Assembly (NCBI RefSeq): GCF_004331255.1
Contig: NZ_SJOF01000009.1
Span: 62,001 to 126,000 of the forward strand
Length of the DNA: 64,000 nt
Reading direction: 5' to 3'
From: Acinetobacter sp. ANC 4173
Lineage (GTDB): Bacteria > Pseudomonadota > Gammaproteobacteria > Pseudomonadales > Moraxellaceae
Positions 9,540 to 19,906 of this stretch are shown piece after piece. Within the stretch, counting starts at the first letter, position 1; every line of letters begins with the position of its first letter. Under the pieces are notes generated by a model, which searched no databases, was not told the origin of the DNA, and saw nothing but the letters and a program-made list of their open reading frames with translations. Both the position numbers and the translations under genes were made by a program.

Positions 9540-9729
9540 TCTTATGTCCTTTGTTTATTCACTTCTTTGGGATACACGATAGCATAATTAAACATGATTA
9601 TTTTGATGTAATTTTATAAACGCTTTAGCACTTATTCGAATAAAAATCCTCTAGATATGTACATTTCAAACCACCTTATATACTCCCCCCTAAAGTACCT
9701 ACTACAAACAAATTTATCTTCAGACAATA

Positions 9730-9757
9730 AAAAAGCACTGCATAGGCAGTGCTTTTT
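9730..9757 (-). terminator. Terminator of thrS-infC
   Basis: A 12-bp stem (9730-9741 with 9746-9757) with a 4-nt loop and a T-tract on the minus strand, 16 nt past the infC stop. Confidence 0.92.
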
Positions 9758-9772
9758 AAGATCAATGGATCA

Positions 9773-10324
9773 TTACTTTTTCTTTTTAGGACCAAGTAAC
9801 ATACCCATTTGACGACCTTCCATCTTTGGTGCTTGCTCTACAATACCAAATTCAGCCACATCTGTTTCAATTTTCTGTAATTGAGCCAAACCTAACTGTT
9901 GGTGAGCCATTTCACGACCACGGAAGCGTAATGTGATTTTTACCTTATTGCCTTCTTCAAGGAACTTGATAATTGCACGTAATTTTACGTTGTAATCACC
10001 AACATCAGTACCAGGGCGGAGTTTGATTTCTTTCACCTGTACTTGATGCTGTTTTTTCTTCGCTTCTTTCTGCTTTTGCTTTAGATCAAACAAATGCTTG
10101 TTGAAGTCCATGATTTTACAAACAGGCGGCTCAGCGTTTGCTACGATCTCAACCAGATCAAGCTCAACACTTTCAGCAGCGCGCAATGCATCTGCCAAGC
10201 TTACAATACCTTTTTGCTCACCATTTTCGTCTACAAGACGAACTTCTTTCGCACGAATTTCATCATTCAAAGCAGGACGGTTTGATTTGTTACCGCCCTG
10301 TTGATTACGGTCAGGCTGTTTAAT
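9773..10324 (-). CDS. infC: Translation initiation factor IF-3 (AUU start)
   Basis: IF-3 binds the 30S subunit and enforces start-codon fidelity. The start is placed at ATT (10322-10324), 5 nt after the thrS stop. The frame is open from there, the ATT has a GGAG ribosome-binding site 8 nt upstream inside the end of thrS, and non-AUG (AUU) initiation is conserved for infC and underlies IF-3 autoregulation. The 183-residue product begins [10 protein letters not shown] after the initiator, then [18 protein letters not shown]. The N domain ([16 protein letters not shown]) and C domain ([30 protein letters not shown]) are both intact. An in-frame TTG at 10268-10270 would truncate the protein by 18 residues. 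Confidence 0.97.
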   Translation of the reverse strand: MKQPDRNQQGGNKSNRPALNDEIRAKEVRLVDENGEQKGIVSLADALRAAESVELDLVEIVANAEPPVCKIMDFNKHLFDLKQKQKEAKKKQHQVQVKEIKLRPGTDVGDYNVKLRAIIKFLEEGNKVKITLRFRGREMAHQQLGLAQLQKIETDVAEFGIVEQAPKMEGRQMGMLLGPKKKK

Positions 10325-10329
10325 CGCTG

Positions 10330-12252
10330 TTACTCCACAATGTACCGGCCGCGTTCGGCAACGGCTGCTTTTACTAAGTCAACGAAAGCGTCGATTGACA
10401 TAGTACCCAAATTTTTTCCAGAACGGGTACGGACGTTTACAGTACCTTCCTCTACTTCACGGTCTCCAAGGACCAATAAGTAAGGAATACGCTCTAATGT
10501 ACGTTCACGAATCTTAAAGCCGATTTTTTCATTTCTCAAGTCTGAAATCACACGCAGACCGTTTTCTTTAAGTTTCGCAACGACAGACTCACAAGCTTCT
10601 GCTTGCGAATCGGTAATGTTCATCACACATGCTTGGATTGGTGTTAACCAAGGTGGCATAAAGCCCGCATAGTGTTCAATAAGTATACCAATAAAACGTT
10701 CAAAACTACCAAGAATTGCACGATGCAACATTACAGGTTGATCACGATCATTATCTTCAGTGACATATGATGCATCTAAACGTTCTGGCAAATTGAAGTC
10801 ACATTGGATTGTACCACATTGCCATACTCGACCTAAGCAGTCTTTCAACGAGAATTCAATTTTCGGACCGTAGAATGCCCCTTCACCTGGTTGTAACTCC
10901 CAAGCAAGGCCAGCAGCATCCAAAGCATCTGCTAAAGATTTTTCCGCCATATCCCAAAGTGCATCATCACCCACGCGTTTTTCTGGACGTGTAGACAATT
11001 TCATTTGCACGTCTTCGAAACCAAAGTCTTTATAAACATCTAAAGTCAGTTTAATAAAGTCAGCAACCTCTTTACCAATTTGTTCTTTGGTACAGAAGAT
11101 GTGTGCATCATCTTGGGTAAAGCCGCGGACACGCATAATGCCGTGTAGTGAACCCGATGGCTCATTACGGTGGCACGAACCAAACTCAGCTAAACGAATT
11201 GGCAAGTCGCGGTATGATTTCAAACCTTGGTTAAATACTTGCACGTGACATGGGCAGTTCATTGGTTTTACAGCGTAGTTACGACTTTCAGAATGCGTCG
11301 TAAACATGTTGTCTGCGTAGTTTGCCGCATGACCTGATTTTTCCCACAACGTAAAGTCTACGATTTGTGGTGTTTTAATCTCAAGATAACCATTGTCTTG
11401 CTGAACTTTACGCATGTATTGTTCAAGTACTTGGTAAATGGTCCAACCATTTGGATGCCAGAACACCATACCCGGCGCTTCTTCTTGCATATGGAACAAG
11501 TCTAAAGCTTTACCAATTTTACGGTGGTCACGCTTTTCAGCTTCTTCAATACGCTTGATATAAGCCGCAAGCTGTTTCTTATCTGCCCATGCTGTACCAT
11601 AAATACGTTGTAACTGTTCATTCTTCGCATCACCACGCCAGTAAGCGCCTGACATTTTAGTCAGCTTGAATGCTTTTAAAAATTTAGTATTTGGTACGTG
11701 TGGACCGCGACACATGTCCAAATAGTCTTGATGGTAGTACAAGCCCATTTGGGTTTCATTTGGCATGTCTGCAATCAAGCGCAATTTATAATCTTCACCA
11801 CGCGCTGTGAATTCTGCAATCACTTCATCACGTGGCGTCATTTTTTTAATGACATCATAGTCTTGATCGATGAGCTTTTTCATGCGCTCTTCGATGGCCG
11901 CCATGTCTTCTGGCGTAAATGGCTTTGCGCTGAAAATATCGTAATAGAAGCCATCTTCAATGACTGGACCAATCACCATTTTCGCTTCAGGGAACAATTG
12001 CTTAACCGCATGTCCCACCAAGTGAGCGCAAGAGTGACGAATAATTTCGACACCTTCTTCGTCTTTAGGCGTAATAATTTGAAGGCTTGCATCCGTGGTA
12101 ATTAGGTCAGATGCATCGACTAAGCGACCATCGACTTTTCCTGCAACTGTATTTTTAGCAAGACCCGGACCGATGCTCAGTGCAACGTCCATCACAGATA
12201 CGGCTTGATCAAATTGTTTTTGATCGCCATTTGGCAAAGTGATAATTGGCAT
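10330..12252 (-). CDS. thrS: Threonine--tRNA ligase
   Basis: A 640-residue class II synthetase. It has an N-terminal TGS domain (residues 1-60) and an editing domain with the HxxxH motif (H73-SCA-H77) that hydrolyses Ser-tRNA-Thr. The catalytic core holds the zinc ligands C333 (MNCPCH), H384 (DDAHIF) and a third His in the [14 protein letters not shown] motif-3 region. Motif 2 is [15 protein letters not shown]. The C-terminal anticodon-binding domain is complete. The ATG follows AAGGAT. The upstream leader can form a hairpin next to the ribosome-binding site. It is cotranscribed with infC, 5 nt downstream. Confidence 0.99.
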   Translation of the reverse strand: MPIITLPNGDQKQFDQAVSVMDVALSIGPGLAKNTVAGKVDGRLVDASDLITTDASLQIITPKDEEGVEIIRHSCAHLVGHAVKQLFPEAKMVIGPVIEDGFYYDIFSAKPFTPEDMAAIEERMKKLIDQDYDVIKKMTPRDEVIAEFTARGEDYKLRLIADMPNETQMGLYYHQDYLDMCRGPHVPNTKFLKAFKLTKMSGAYWRGDAKNEQLQRIYGTAWADKKQLAAYIKRIEEAEKRDHRKIGKALDLFHMQEEAPGMVFWHPNGWTIYQVLEQYMRKVQQDNGYLEIKTPQIVDFTLWEKSGHAANYADNMFTTHSESRNYAVKPMNCPCHVQVFNQGLKSYRDLPIRLAEFGSCHRNEPSGSLHGIMRVRGFTQDDAHIFCTKEQIGKEVADFIKLTLDVYKDFGFEDVQMKLSTRPEKRVGDDALWDMAEKSLADALDAAGLAWELQPGEGAFYGPKIEFSLKDCLGRVWQCGTIQCDFNLPERLDASYVTEDNDRDQPVMLHRAILGSFERFIGILIEHYAGFMPPWLTPIQACVMNITDSQAEACESVVAKLKENGLRVISDLRNEKIGFKIRERTLERIPYLLVLGDREVEEGTVNVRTRSGKNLGTMSIDAFVDLVKAAVAERGRYIVE

Positions 12253-12269
12253 AAAAAAATCCTTAAGGA

Positions 12270-12298
12270 GTGATGCCCCGTACCATGGAGCATGTCAC
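12270..12298 (-). promoter_or_regulatory. thrS leader hairpin
   Basis: In the minus-strand RNA, GUGACAUGCUCC can pair with GGGGCAUCAC (including one G-U pair and a two-base bulge). The loop AUGGUACG contains GGU, a threonine-tRNA anticodon. The hairpin ends a few nt before the CUCCUUAAGGA segment that holds the ribosome-binding site. In E. coli, ThrRS represses its own mRNA by binding tRNA-like leader hairpins. Similar control here is inference. Confidence 0.45.
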
Positions 12299-12739
12299 CG
12301 CGAGATTATGATCGAGGCAGAACCTCAAAAGATAAAAACGGTGGATAAAAACTGCTAAGAATTTTACACGGGTTCAGGGTTGGATAAAACCTTTTAACTC
12401 GATAAATCTGATTCCAATCAAAAAATTGTCATTTTTTATGCATTTGAACCTTTTAGAATGATTTTCAATCTTGATGTCATGCATATATTTTTATCCGCTA
12501 TAGTTTTCTGCATTGACAAATGAGATTAAAAAATAAACATACATTCTACTTTTTCATATATATTTGAATTTAATCACATTTATGAATTTGTATTCATTCA
12601 ATAGCGATTTTTAATTATTTTTACATAAAATTCATTACCTTATAAAAAGTAACCCCTCGACTAAAGCATAAATGCAAGTCCAACTTGAAATGCTTATCTT
12701 TAAAGCATCAATGATAATAAATATACATGGAGTTGTTAC
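12299..12739. other. Intergenic region, thrS / acyl-CoA ligase promoters
   Basis: AT-rich spacer between divergent genes. It should carry both promoters, but no repeat, RNA gene or convincing operator was recognised beyond the thrS leader hairpin. Confidence 0.5.
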
Positions 12740-14383
12740 ATGGTTGCTGCCTACGATGAACTACCGCGCACCCCTGCGAATTTTGTTGCACTATCCCCAT
12801 TGCGCTATTTGGAACGCGCCGCTTATATTTACCCACATCAAGATGCAATTATTCATGGCAAGCGACATATCAGTTGGCGAGAAACCTATAATCGTTGCCG
12901 TCAGTTTGCACATCAGTTGCAAAAATTAGGCATTGGTAAAAACGATACAGTTTCAGTGCTATTACCCAATATTCCAGCCATGCTTGAAGCCCACTTCGCA
13001 GTGCCAATGATTGGTGCGGTATTAAATACTCTGAATACCCGTTTAGATGCCAAGACCATTGCGTTCATGCTAGAACACGCTGAAACCAAAGTACTTTTAG
13101 TTGACCCTGAATTCGCCCTCCTTGCCAAAGAAGCTTTAAGCTTGGTTTCCCATTCAATTTATGTGATTGATGTCGATGATGAAGAATACGAACAATGTTT
13201 TTCCACTCCGATTGGTCAAATTGAATATGAAGACTGGCTGGCTGAAGGCGATGCCGAGTTTGAATGGCATTTACCCAGTGATGAATGGGATGCCATTAGC
13301 CTGAACTATACTTCGGGCACGACGGGCAATCCTAAAGGCGTGGTTTATCACCATCGTGGGGCATACATTAATGCGGCCAGTAATATCATCGCTTGTGGTA
13401 TGACACCACGCGCCACCTACCTATGGACCCTACCGCTGTTCCATTGCAATGGTTGGTGTTTTGCCTGGACCATGGCTGCCAATGGCGGTACTAACATTTG
13501 CTTACGTAAAGTTGACCCTGAATTGATCTTTAACTTAATTGCAGTGCATAAAGTGGATTATTTCTGTGGCGCACCCATTGTGCTATCGATGTTAATTAAC
13601 ACTCCAGAACAGAAACAAATTAAATTTGAACATCGCGTCGAAGTCATGGTTGCAGGTGCAGCTCCACCTGCTGCCATTATTGAAGGTATGTGCAATATTG
13701 GCATTAATGTCACACACGTCTATGGTCTCACGGAAACTTATGGGCCTTCTGCCCTTTGTGCATCTCAAGCAGGTTGGTCAGACTTGTCTATTCAAGAACA
13801 AGCGCAACTGCATTCGCGTCAAGGCGTTCCCTACCCGCTTCAAGATGGCATGAAAGTCCTCGACCCAGAAACCTTGGAACCCGTGCCTAAAGATGGCACA
13901 ACCATGGGCGAAATTATGTTCCGCGGCAATATTGTCATGAAAGGTTATCTGAAAAACCCTGAAGCAACTACAGAAGCCTTTAAGGGAGGTTGGTTCCATA
14001 CAGGTGATTTGGCGGTTTGCCAACCTGATGGTTATGCCAAAATTACTGATCGCTCCAAAGATGTGATTATTTCAGGTGGAGAAAATATTTCTTCAATAGA
14101 AGTAGAAGAAGTCTTATATCGACATCCCGCTATTTTAACGGCTGCGGTGGTGGCCAAACCAGATTCGCGCTGGCAAGAAGTGCCATGTGCCTTTATCGAG
14201 CTCAAAGCAGGCAAGGAAACTACACCAGAGGAAATTATTGAGTTCTGCAAACAACATCTGGCACGCTTTAAAGTACCGAAAGATGTGGTGATTACAGAAA
14301 TTCCAAAAACTTCAACAGGCAAATTACAAAAATTTGTCCTACGCAACTGGGCCAAAGAGCGTGCAACGGGCGAATTTAGTTAA
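12740..14383 (+). CDS. Acyl-CoA synthetase (AMP-forming), AlkK/DmdB-like
   Basis: A 547-residue ANL-superfamily ligase that activates a carboxylic acid to its CoA thioester via an acyl-adenylate. The P-loop-like motif YTSGTTGNPKGVV lies near residue 192, the A5 motif VYGLTETYGP and the A8 motif GWFHTGDLAVCQPDGYAKITDRSKD follow, and the A10 lysine is in IPKTSTGKLQKFVLR. Overall resemblance is to medium-chain and methylmercaptopropionyl-CoA ligases; the substrate cannot be read from sequence. GGAG precedes the ATG by 8 nt. It is monocistronic, ended by a strong bidirectional terminator. Confidence 0.92.
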   Translation: MVAAYDELPRTPANFVALSPLRYLERAAYIYPHQDAIIHGKRHISWRETYNRCRQFAHQLQKLGIGKNDTVSVLLPNIPAMLEAHFAVPMIGAVLNTLNTRLDAKTIAFMLEHAETKVLLVDPEFALLAKEALSLVSHSIYVIDVDDEEYEQCFSTPIGQIEYEDWLAEGDAEFEWHLPSDEWDAISLNYTSGTTGNPKGVVYHHRGAYINAASNIIACGMTPRATYLWTLPLFHCNGWCFAWTMAANGGTNICLRKVDPELIFNLIAVHKVDYFCGAPIVLSMLINTPEQKQIKFEHRVEVMVAGAAPPAAIIEGMCNIGINVTHVYGLTETYGPSALCASQAGWSDLSIQEQAQLHSRQGVPYPLQDGMKVLDPETLEPVPKDGTTMGEIMFRGNIVMKGYLKNPEATTEAFKGGWFHTGDLAVCQPDGYAKITDRSKDVIISGGENISSIEVEEVLYRHPAILTAAVVAKPDSRWQEVPCAFIELKAGKETTPEEIIEFCKQHLARFKVPKDVVITEIPKTSTGKLQKFVLRNWAKERATGEFS

Positions 14384-14415
14384 GCACTCGGTAGACTACA
14401 AGTACAAATGTCTTC

Positions 14416-14452
14416 ACATAAAAAAGCGACCTTAACGGTCGCTTTTTTATGT
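14416..14452. terminator. Bidirectional terminator
   Basis: A 16-bp perfect stem (14416-14431 with 14437-14452) with a 5-nt loop and A/T tracts on both sides, between the convergent acyl-CoA ligase and darP genes. Confidence 0.95.
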
Positions 14453-14461
14453 CTAAATAAC

Positions 14462-14995
14462 TTAATTATCCGAAATTAAAGCCACTTGCTGAACGTAGTT
14501 AAACAACTTCAAACGCGAAGCTTTAAGTTGCTCCTCATCAAGCTGCTGTTTCATATCGCGGTGGATACGCAATACGTGCTGACGAATGGTATGACGTTCC
14601 GCGGCATTATACGTTTTTGAAAACTCATTAATGACCACATCACCATCTTTGATCATACGATCGACCCAACGCTGCAATTGAGCAGTTTTTTTCGCGCCTT
14701 GTTGTGGTGTCAAATAAGACAAAATCACTGTTTCATCTTCATTACGCAACAACTTACCAATGCGTAAAAATTGGCGGCGACGAGCTTCATTTGATGTAAT
14801 CAGTTTCACATCCAAAAGTGCTTCAATCAAACGCTCTTCAACAGGTAAGTTTTGAATTTGTTTAGTGTTCAACTCTGCAAGTTGAGAACCCAAAGATGCC
14901 ATACGTTGTACGGCTTTTTTCTGTTCAGTTTTACTTGCACGTCCTTCTAAAGATTCAAAGTCTTCGTCAGTAAAACGGTTCGGTCGACGTGCCAC
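14462..14995 (-). CDS. darP: Ribosome-associated protein DarP/YjgA (DUF615)
   Basis: A 177-residue DUF615 protein; in E. coli, YjgA/DarP promotes late 50S subunit maturation. Helical body with the family segments LPVEERLIEALLDVKLITSNEARRRQ (split here by position), FLRIGKLLRN and RWVDRMIKDGD. The start is GTG (14993-14995), two nt after the stop of the upstream NPr gene, with GAGGCAG as ribosome-binding site. It is the last gene of rapZ-NPr-darP, so translation is probably coupled. Confidence 0.9.
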   Translation of the reverse strand: MARRPNRFTDEDFESLEGRASKTEQKKAVQRMASLGSQLAELNTKQIQNLPVEERLIEALLDVKLITSNEARRRQFLRIGKLLRNEDETVILSYLTPQQGAKKTAQLQRWVDRMIKDGDVVINEFSKTYNAAERHTIRQHVLRIHRDMKQQLDEEQLKASRLKLFNYVQQVALISDN

Positions 14996-14997
14996 GA

Positions 14998-15267
14998 TTA
15001 ATCTGCCTCGTAAAATTTTGCTGCAAATAGTGCTTGAACTTCAGATAGGGCTTTTTCCTCATCTGCGCCTTCAATCACTAAACGTAAAGTGGTGCCTTTA
15101 CCTGCGCCAAGCATCAGTAAAGACATAATGTTTTTCGCATCGACTAATTTATCACCTTTTCCAATCTGAATAGATGATTTGAATTTGGTGGTTACTTCAA
15201 TGAGTTTGCCAGATGCACGCGCATGTAACCCTAGTTTATTAATTACGTCAACAGTTGTGTCAATCAT
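14998..15267 (-). CDS. npr: HPr-family phosphocarrier protein (NPr type)
   Basis: An 89-residue phosphocarrier. Phospho-acceptor His15 lies in [12 protein letters not shown], and the Ser46-region motif is [17 protein letters not shown]. Linkage to rapZ, with overlapping ATGA (HPr start / rapZ stop), points to the nitrogen-PTS protein NPr (PtsO) and not the sugar-PTS HPr. The partner EIIA-Ntr (ptsN) and rpoN, usually upstream of rapZ, are not in this window. Confidence 0.93.
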   Translation of the reverse strand: MIDTTVDVINKLGLHARASGKLIEVTTKFKSSIQIGKGDKLVDAKNIMSLLMLGAGKGTTLRLVIEGADEEKALSEVQALFAAKFYEAD

Positions 15268-16115
15268 GACCAGTGCTTCATTTCTCGATGTAGGACTTGA
15301 ATAGACCAGTTCGCTTCAAGCGCTTTTTTGAGTCTATCCACAATATAAACAGAACGATGCTGTCCACCTGTACAACCAATAGAGACCGTCATATAGTGAC
15401 GATGCCCTTCGGCAAATTCAGGTAACCACTTGTCCAAAAAATGATAAATGTCTTTAAACATTTCATTGGTCTGTGGACTTTGTTCCAAAAATTTTTGTAC
15501 TGGCACATCTAAACCAGAATATTTCCGCAACTCCAAATCCCAATGCGGATTCGGTAAATGACGCACATCAAAGACATAGTCAGCATCTAAAGGAATGCCA
15601 TGTTTATAGCCAAATGACTGCAAAATTACAATTAAGTTATCGGACTGTCCAAGTTTAGACAATAAAGTATGCTTTAAATCATGCACACTTTTATCAGTTG
15701 TATCAATATTTACTGTAGAGCGTAATTGTATCGGAAGTAATAATGTTTTTTCTTCCTGAATACACTCATTCAAACTTTTAAAACGATTCGACAATGGATG
15801 CGGGCGACGTGAAGCACTAAATCGTGCGATTAACTCCTGATCCCGCGTGGTCAAATAAATAATATCGACCATTCCATGCCGTAATAATTGCTCAAAAACC
15901 AGATCAAACTCCTGCAAATCTGCACGGGTACTCCGAACATCCACCCCTAAGGCCAATTGTTCAAGATTATTTTCACGATCCAGTTTCGACACAATCTCTG
16001 GCAGCAATGCCAAAGGCAAATTATCAATGCAGTAATAACCTAAATCTTCCAGTACCTGCAATGCAGATGACTTACCTGAACCAGATTGTCCTGTCACAAT
16101 CAAAATGCGCTTCAT
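15264..16115 (-). CDS. rapZ: RNase adapter protein RapZ
   Basis: A 283-residue P-loop protein. The Walker A motif [10 protein letters not shown] starts at residue 9, and the family's [13 protein letters not shown] and RPHPLS segments follow. The C-terminal RNA-binding domain has [15 protein letters not shown]. In enterobacteria RapZ delivers the sRNA GlmZ to RNase E and so controls glucosamine-6-phosphate synthase. Targets in this organism are unknown. It is preceded by panC (21-nt gap) and followed by NPr with a 4-nt overlap. Confidence 0.96.
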   Translation of the reverse strand: MKRILIVTGQSGSGKSSALQVLEDLGYYCIDNLPLALLPEIVSKLDRENNLEQLALGVDVRSTRADLQEFDLVFEQLLRHGMVDIIYLTTRDQELIARFSASRRPHPLSNRFKSLNECIQEEKTLLLPIQLRSTVNIDTTDKSVHDLKHTLLSKLGQSDNLIVILQSFGYKHGIPLDADYVFDVRHLPNPHWDLELRKYSGLDVPVQKFLEQSPQTNEMFKDIYHFLDKWLPEFAEGHRHYMTVSIGCTGGQHRSVYIVDRLKKALEANWSIQVLHREMKHWS

Positions 16116-16136
16116 GGCAAAGCTATTCCTTGGCTT

Positions 16137-16985
16137 TTATGATGCAGTATGCTTAACCTGCAAATTATCGATGAGTCGGGTTGTGCCCAATTTTGCCGCG
16201 ACAAACAAAACAAGATCTTGATTAAATTGATCAATACCTTGTAATTGTGGTGTACGCGCTTCTACATAGTCCACAACTAGACCTGCTTCTGTCAACGAAG
16301 TTTTAATATTCGCTAACACTTCCGTTAAATCAGTGCCTTGCTGCAATTCTGCTGCTGCATGTTTCAAATTTTGAAAAATGCTTGGCGCAATTTTACGCTG
16401 CTCTTCAGTTAAATAACCATTACGCGAACTTAACGCCAAACCATCTTCTGCACGTGCAATTGGTACGCCAATCACTTCCAATGGAATATTTAAATCACGC
16501 ACCAATTGACGAATCACTGCTAACTGTTGAAAGTCTTTCTGACCAAAAAAAGCATAATTCGGCTGTACAATATTAAACAGCTTAGTCACAACAACGGCCA
16601 CGCCATCAAAATGCCCTGGACGCTGTTGACCGCATAAATCATTGGTAATTTCAGAAACACTGATATTGGTTAAACGTGGCTGCTTGCCATACATTTGCTC
16701 GACTGATGGTGCAAAAATAATGTCACAACCAACATCTGCCAAAAGCTGACTGTCTTGATCTAATGTCCGCGGGTAATTATCAAAATCTTCATTGGGTCCA
16801 AATTGAATCGGATTGACAAAGACACTGACGACAACTACGTCACAAAGTTTGCGCGCTTCACGTACAAGGTTCAAATGTCCTTGATGTAAATTCCCCATGG
16901 TCGGAACAAAGCCGATAATTTTTCGCGCAGTACGAGCAGGTTGCAGTGATGCTGCCAAGCCTTGTATCGTTGTTTCAGTTTTCAT
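16137..16985 (-). CDS. panC: Pantothenate synthetase
   Basis: A 282-residue ATP-dependent ligase that joins pantoate and beta-alanine, the last step of pantothenate synthesis. The N-terminal HIGH-like motif is [16 protein letters not shown]. The [27 protein letters not shown] and C-terminal RLIDN segments of the family are present. It lies 1 nt after panB, so the two are coupled. panD is not in the window. Confidence 0.97.
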   Translation of the reverse strand: MKTETTIQGLAASLQPARTARKIIGFVPTMGNLHQGHLNLVREARKLCDVVVVSVFVNPIQFGPNEDFDNYPRTLDQDSQLLADVGCDIIFAPSVEQMYGKQPRLTNISVSEITNDLCGQQRPGHFDGVAVVVTKLFNIVQPNYAFFGQKDFQQLAVIRQLVRDLNIPLEVIGVPIARAEDGLALSSRNGYLTEEQRKIAPSIFQNLKHAAAELQQGTDLTEVLANIKTSLTEAGLVVDYVEARTPQLQGIDQFNQDLVLFVAAKLGTTRLIDNLQVKHTAS

Positions 16986-16986
16986 A

Positions 16987-17796
16987 TTACAGCTCTACTT
17001 GAAAAGTATGTTCTTTTGCTGGGAATGATTGATCGAGCACAGCGGCATGATAAGCCTTAAATGCATCTAAAATTGCAGTTTCACCTGCTTGCTCTTTCAT
17101 AAAATTACGCACGAATTTGGCTACGCGTCCAAACGTCAAACCGAGCATATCTTGTACAACTAAAACTTGTCCATCTGTTTCGACCCCCGCACCAATACCA
17201 ATCACGGGAATATGCGGAAAGCGAGCTGTCACTTCTTGACCCAACTGTGCAGGCACACATTCAAGTAACAATACCGCAGCACCTGCATCAACCACAGCTT
17301 GGCAATCTGCAAGCAATTTATCTGCGGCTTCACGTGAACGTGCTTGCAGCTTATAACCACCTAAAACATGGACTGATTGTGGGGTTAAGCCCAAATGCAC
17401 ACAGACTGGAATACCATTTCGGGTCAATACTTCTACAGTTTCACTTAACCAAGCACCGCCTTCAATTTTGACCATCTGCGCGCCCGCTTGCATCACGGTT
17501 TTCGCATTCACCAATGCATCATTTAATGTTGCATAAGACATAAAAGGTAAGTCAGTCATAATCAACGCATGTTGATTACCACGGCGCACAGCCGCAGTGT
17601 GATAAGCCATGTCTTCAACAGTAACAGGTAAAGTTGAATCACGACCTTGTATTGCCATCCCTAAAGAGTCACCAATTAAAATCGTATCGACTTCAGCAAG
17701 TTCCATCGCTTTTGCCATGCTCGCATCGTAGCAAGTCAGGCATGAAAACTTACGTCCATCTTGTTTAAATTGTCTTAAGTCACTCAGACTAATCAT
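16987..17796 (-). CDS. panB: 3-methyl-2-oxobutanoate hydroxymethyltransferase
   Basis: A 269-residue TIM-barrel enzyme that makes ketopantoate from ketoisovalerate and methylene-THF. The N-terminal [18 protein letters not shown] and the metal-binding [19 protein letters not shown] are diagnostic; [16 protein letters not shown] follows. First gene of panB-panC. A folate enzyme (folK) lies directly upstream, consistent with the folate cofactor requirement, though that link is only positional. Confidence 0.97.
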   Translation of the reverse strand: MISLSDLRQFKQDGRKFSCLTCYDASMAKAMELAEVDTILIGDSLGMAIQGRDSTLPVTVEDMAYHTAAVRRGNQHALIMTDLPFMSYATLNDALVNAKTVMQAGAQMVKIEGGAWLSETVEVLTRNGIPVCVHLGLTPQSVHVLGGYKLQARSREAADKLLADCQAVVDAGAAVLLLECVPAQLGQEVTARFPHIPVIGIGAGVETDGQVLVVQDMLGLTFGRVAKFVRNFMKEQAGETAILDAFKAYHAAVLDQSFPAKEHTFQVEL

Positions 17797-17839
17797 GAGA
17801 TGTTCCTCTCTAGAAGTTCCTAGAACATACCTTTGGTAA

Positions 17840-18328
17840 TTAAATATTGACCCAATTTTGATCAGCCACTTCAGTTAATGTCGTGTGCTGTAATAAATCG
17901 AGGCTATCTAATCGGTGTCCCTGAATGTGCAAATTTGGGTCTAAGTCCAATAATGGAATAACCACAAAATCACGTTCTAAAATTCCAACATGTGGGACGG
18001 TCAAACGTTCATGTTGAATCTGTTCATCGCCATACAGCAACAAATCCAGATCTAAAGTACGCTCTCCCCAACGACGCAGACGAACCCGCCCTGCATCCTG
18101 CTCAAATTGCTGTAATTGGTCCAACAATGTCAAAGCAGCCAAGTCAGTTTCCACGCGAGCCACCGCATTAAAATAATGTGGTTGATCTTGAGGCCCCATG
18201 GGTGGACTTTGATACAACTTAGATACGCTTACAGCACCCAATGTTGCTAACTTCTGAATGGCTTCGGTCAAAATTTGGCGCGAATCACCCAAATTACTGC
18301 CCAAGCCGATATAACTCACAATCTTCAT
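17840..18328 (-). CDS. folK: 2-amino-4-hydroxy-6-hydroxymethyldihydropteridine pyrophosphokinase
   Basis: A 162-residue HPPK that transfers pyrophosphate from ATP to the pterin alcohol in folate synthesis. It has the N-terminal GLGSNLGDSRQ, the GERTLDLDLLLYGD metal and ATP site and PHVGILERDFVVIPLLDL. ATG overlaps the pcnB stop by ATGA (4 nt), the common pcnB-folK arrangement. Confidence 0.96.
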   Translation of the reverse strand: MKIVSYIGLGSNLGDSRQILTEAIQKLATLGAVSVSKLYQSPPMGPQDQPHYFNAVARVETDLAALTLLDQLQQFEQDAGRVRLRRWGERTLDLDLLLYGDEQIQHERLTVPHVGILERDFVVIPLLDLDPNLHIQGHRLDSLDLLQHTTLTEVADQNWVNI

Positions 18329-19773
18329 TGGGTTGGCCCAAAAACGACTTGGTTTAAATCACGTTTTACCCGTTTTCTCTTTAAAATAGGATGATCGTGA
18401 TTCAATTCAGATGGATTATGAGTTGCCGTTCGAGAAGTGGTTTCTGTGGTTTTGGCTTTTCCGCTACGACGACTACGTGGTTCAGATTCTTGCACCAAAG
18501 GTTCAATTTCAACGGCAATCTTGGTTTCCGCTGGTTCTTCTTGTGTAACCTTACGACGTGTTTTGGCACGTTGACGGTTATATTGACCGATCGCACGCTC
18601 TTTTTCGTCTGTAGACATCAGCTGATAAGCATCCCACCAACTGCCCATAGATTGAGTGGTATTGTCGCCTGCTTTTTCACGCAACAGTAAAAAGTCAAAG
18701 CCTGCACGGAAGCGTGCATGGTTAGACAATGCTTCAATTTGTTGAGGTTTTGGGTTCAACAATCGGGTTTGCATTTCCCATACTTCACGAATAAAGGTTT
18801 CGGCAAAACGCGGAATCACAGTCCGTGTTGCTTGACGCTTTAATACGTCCAGTCCCGCTTGAGCGCGTGCTTCTGCAGCCACCACACCTTTTTTCAAGTA
18901 AAAATCACAACGCTCTAAAAAAGGTTTCCATAACAACACCGCATAGAAAAATGCAGGATTAATGGTTTTACCAATTTGAATTCGCTGATCGGTATTTTTT
19001 GCCGCACGCTCAATAAATGGTGTGATTTCTGGGCGAATTTCTGCAAAAAGCTGATGCCAAATGCCAAAATCAATCAACATTGGGAGCACTTGGTACAAAT
19101 GACCCATGGTAAATAATTTTTGTGATTCATCATAAAGACGATGCGGTGAGACATCACGCAAAAGCTGTGTACGCTCAGGTGTAAAAATTTCTAAAATTTT
19201 TGGATCAATATTAAATTTTAATTTGGCAGAAAAACGCAATGCACGCAGCATTCGCACTGGGTCTTCCTCAAAACGCAATTGAGGATCGCCAAGTAAGCGC
19301 AAAGTACGACTTTGAACATCTTCTACGGCATTACAAAAGTCGAGCACAATCGCTTTACGGGGTTGATAATAAAGTGCATTGATAGAAAAATCACGACGTG
19401 AAAAGTCTTGCTCTATCGAACCCCAATTATTATCACGCAGGATCATCCCGGAAGCTGAAGTCACTGCTTTTTTTGGAGGTGCTCGGAACGTCGCCACTTC
19501 AATCAGTTCACGCCCAGAATAGACATGAGCCAACTCAAAACGACGACCAATAATACGGCAACGACGGCCGAACACTTCTTTAATTTGTGAGGGTGTGGCA
19601 TTGGTTACGGCATCATAATCCTTCGGATTAAGGCCTAGCATTAAATCGCGAACACCGCCGCCTACGATATAAGCCTCGTAGCCCGCTTTGGTTAGGGCAT
19701 CAATTACATCAAGAATTGAAGCAGGTAGTTGAGCGGTGGATAAACCACATTTTGACGCGCGCAAAGTTTGCAA
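18325..19773 (-). CDS. pcnB: Poly(A) polymerase I (TTG start)
   Basis: A 482-residue class II nucleotidyltransferase that adds 3' poly(A) tails and marks RNA for decay. The head domain has VGGGVRDLMLGLNPKDYDAV with the DxD metal-binding pair, and FELAHVYSGRELIEVATFR follows. The neck contains DFSRRDFSINALYY and FEEDPVRMLRALRFSAKL. The C-terminal tail (about residues 395-482) is Arg/Lys-rich and low in complexity. No ATG lies at the N terminus: the best start is TTG (19771-19773), 9 nt behind AGGAGA. Weak, non-AUG initiation is also reported for E. coli pcnB. Confidence 0.94.
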   Translation of the reverse strand: MQTLRASKCGLSTAQLPASILDVIDALTKAGYEAYIVGGGVRDLMLGLNPKDYDAVTNATPSQIKEVFGRRCRIIGRRFELAHVYSGRELIEVATFRAPPKKAVTSASGMILRDNNWGSIEQDFSRRDFSINALYYQPRKAIVLDFCNAVEDVQSRTLRLLGDPQLRFEEDPVRMLRALRFSAKLKFNIDPKILEIFTPERTQLLRDVSPHRLYDESQKLFTMGHLYQVLPMLIDFGIWHQLFAEIRPEITPFIERAAKNTDQRIQIGKTINPAFFYAVLLWKPFLERCDFYLKKGVVAAEARAQAGLDVLKRQATRTVIPRFAETFIREVWEMQTRLLNPKPQQIEALSNHARFRAGFDFLLLREKAGDNTTQSMGSWWDAYQLMSTDEKERAIGQYNRQRAKTRRKVTQEEPAETKIAVEIEPLVQESEPRSRRSGKAKTTETTSRTATHNPSELNHDHPILKRKRVKRDLNQVVFGPTQ

Positions 19774-19906
19774 AAGACGCTGTCTCCTACGCCTGAACGT
19801 AAAATATCTAAGATGGTGCTAATCATATCTCTAACACAATCAAAGGGCAATTTGATTATCTCTACGCATGACCGAATATTGCATATCAATCCTGCAAAAC
19901 CTAAGT

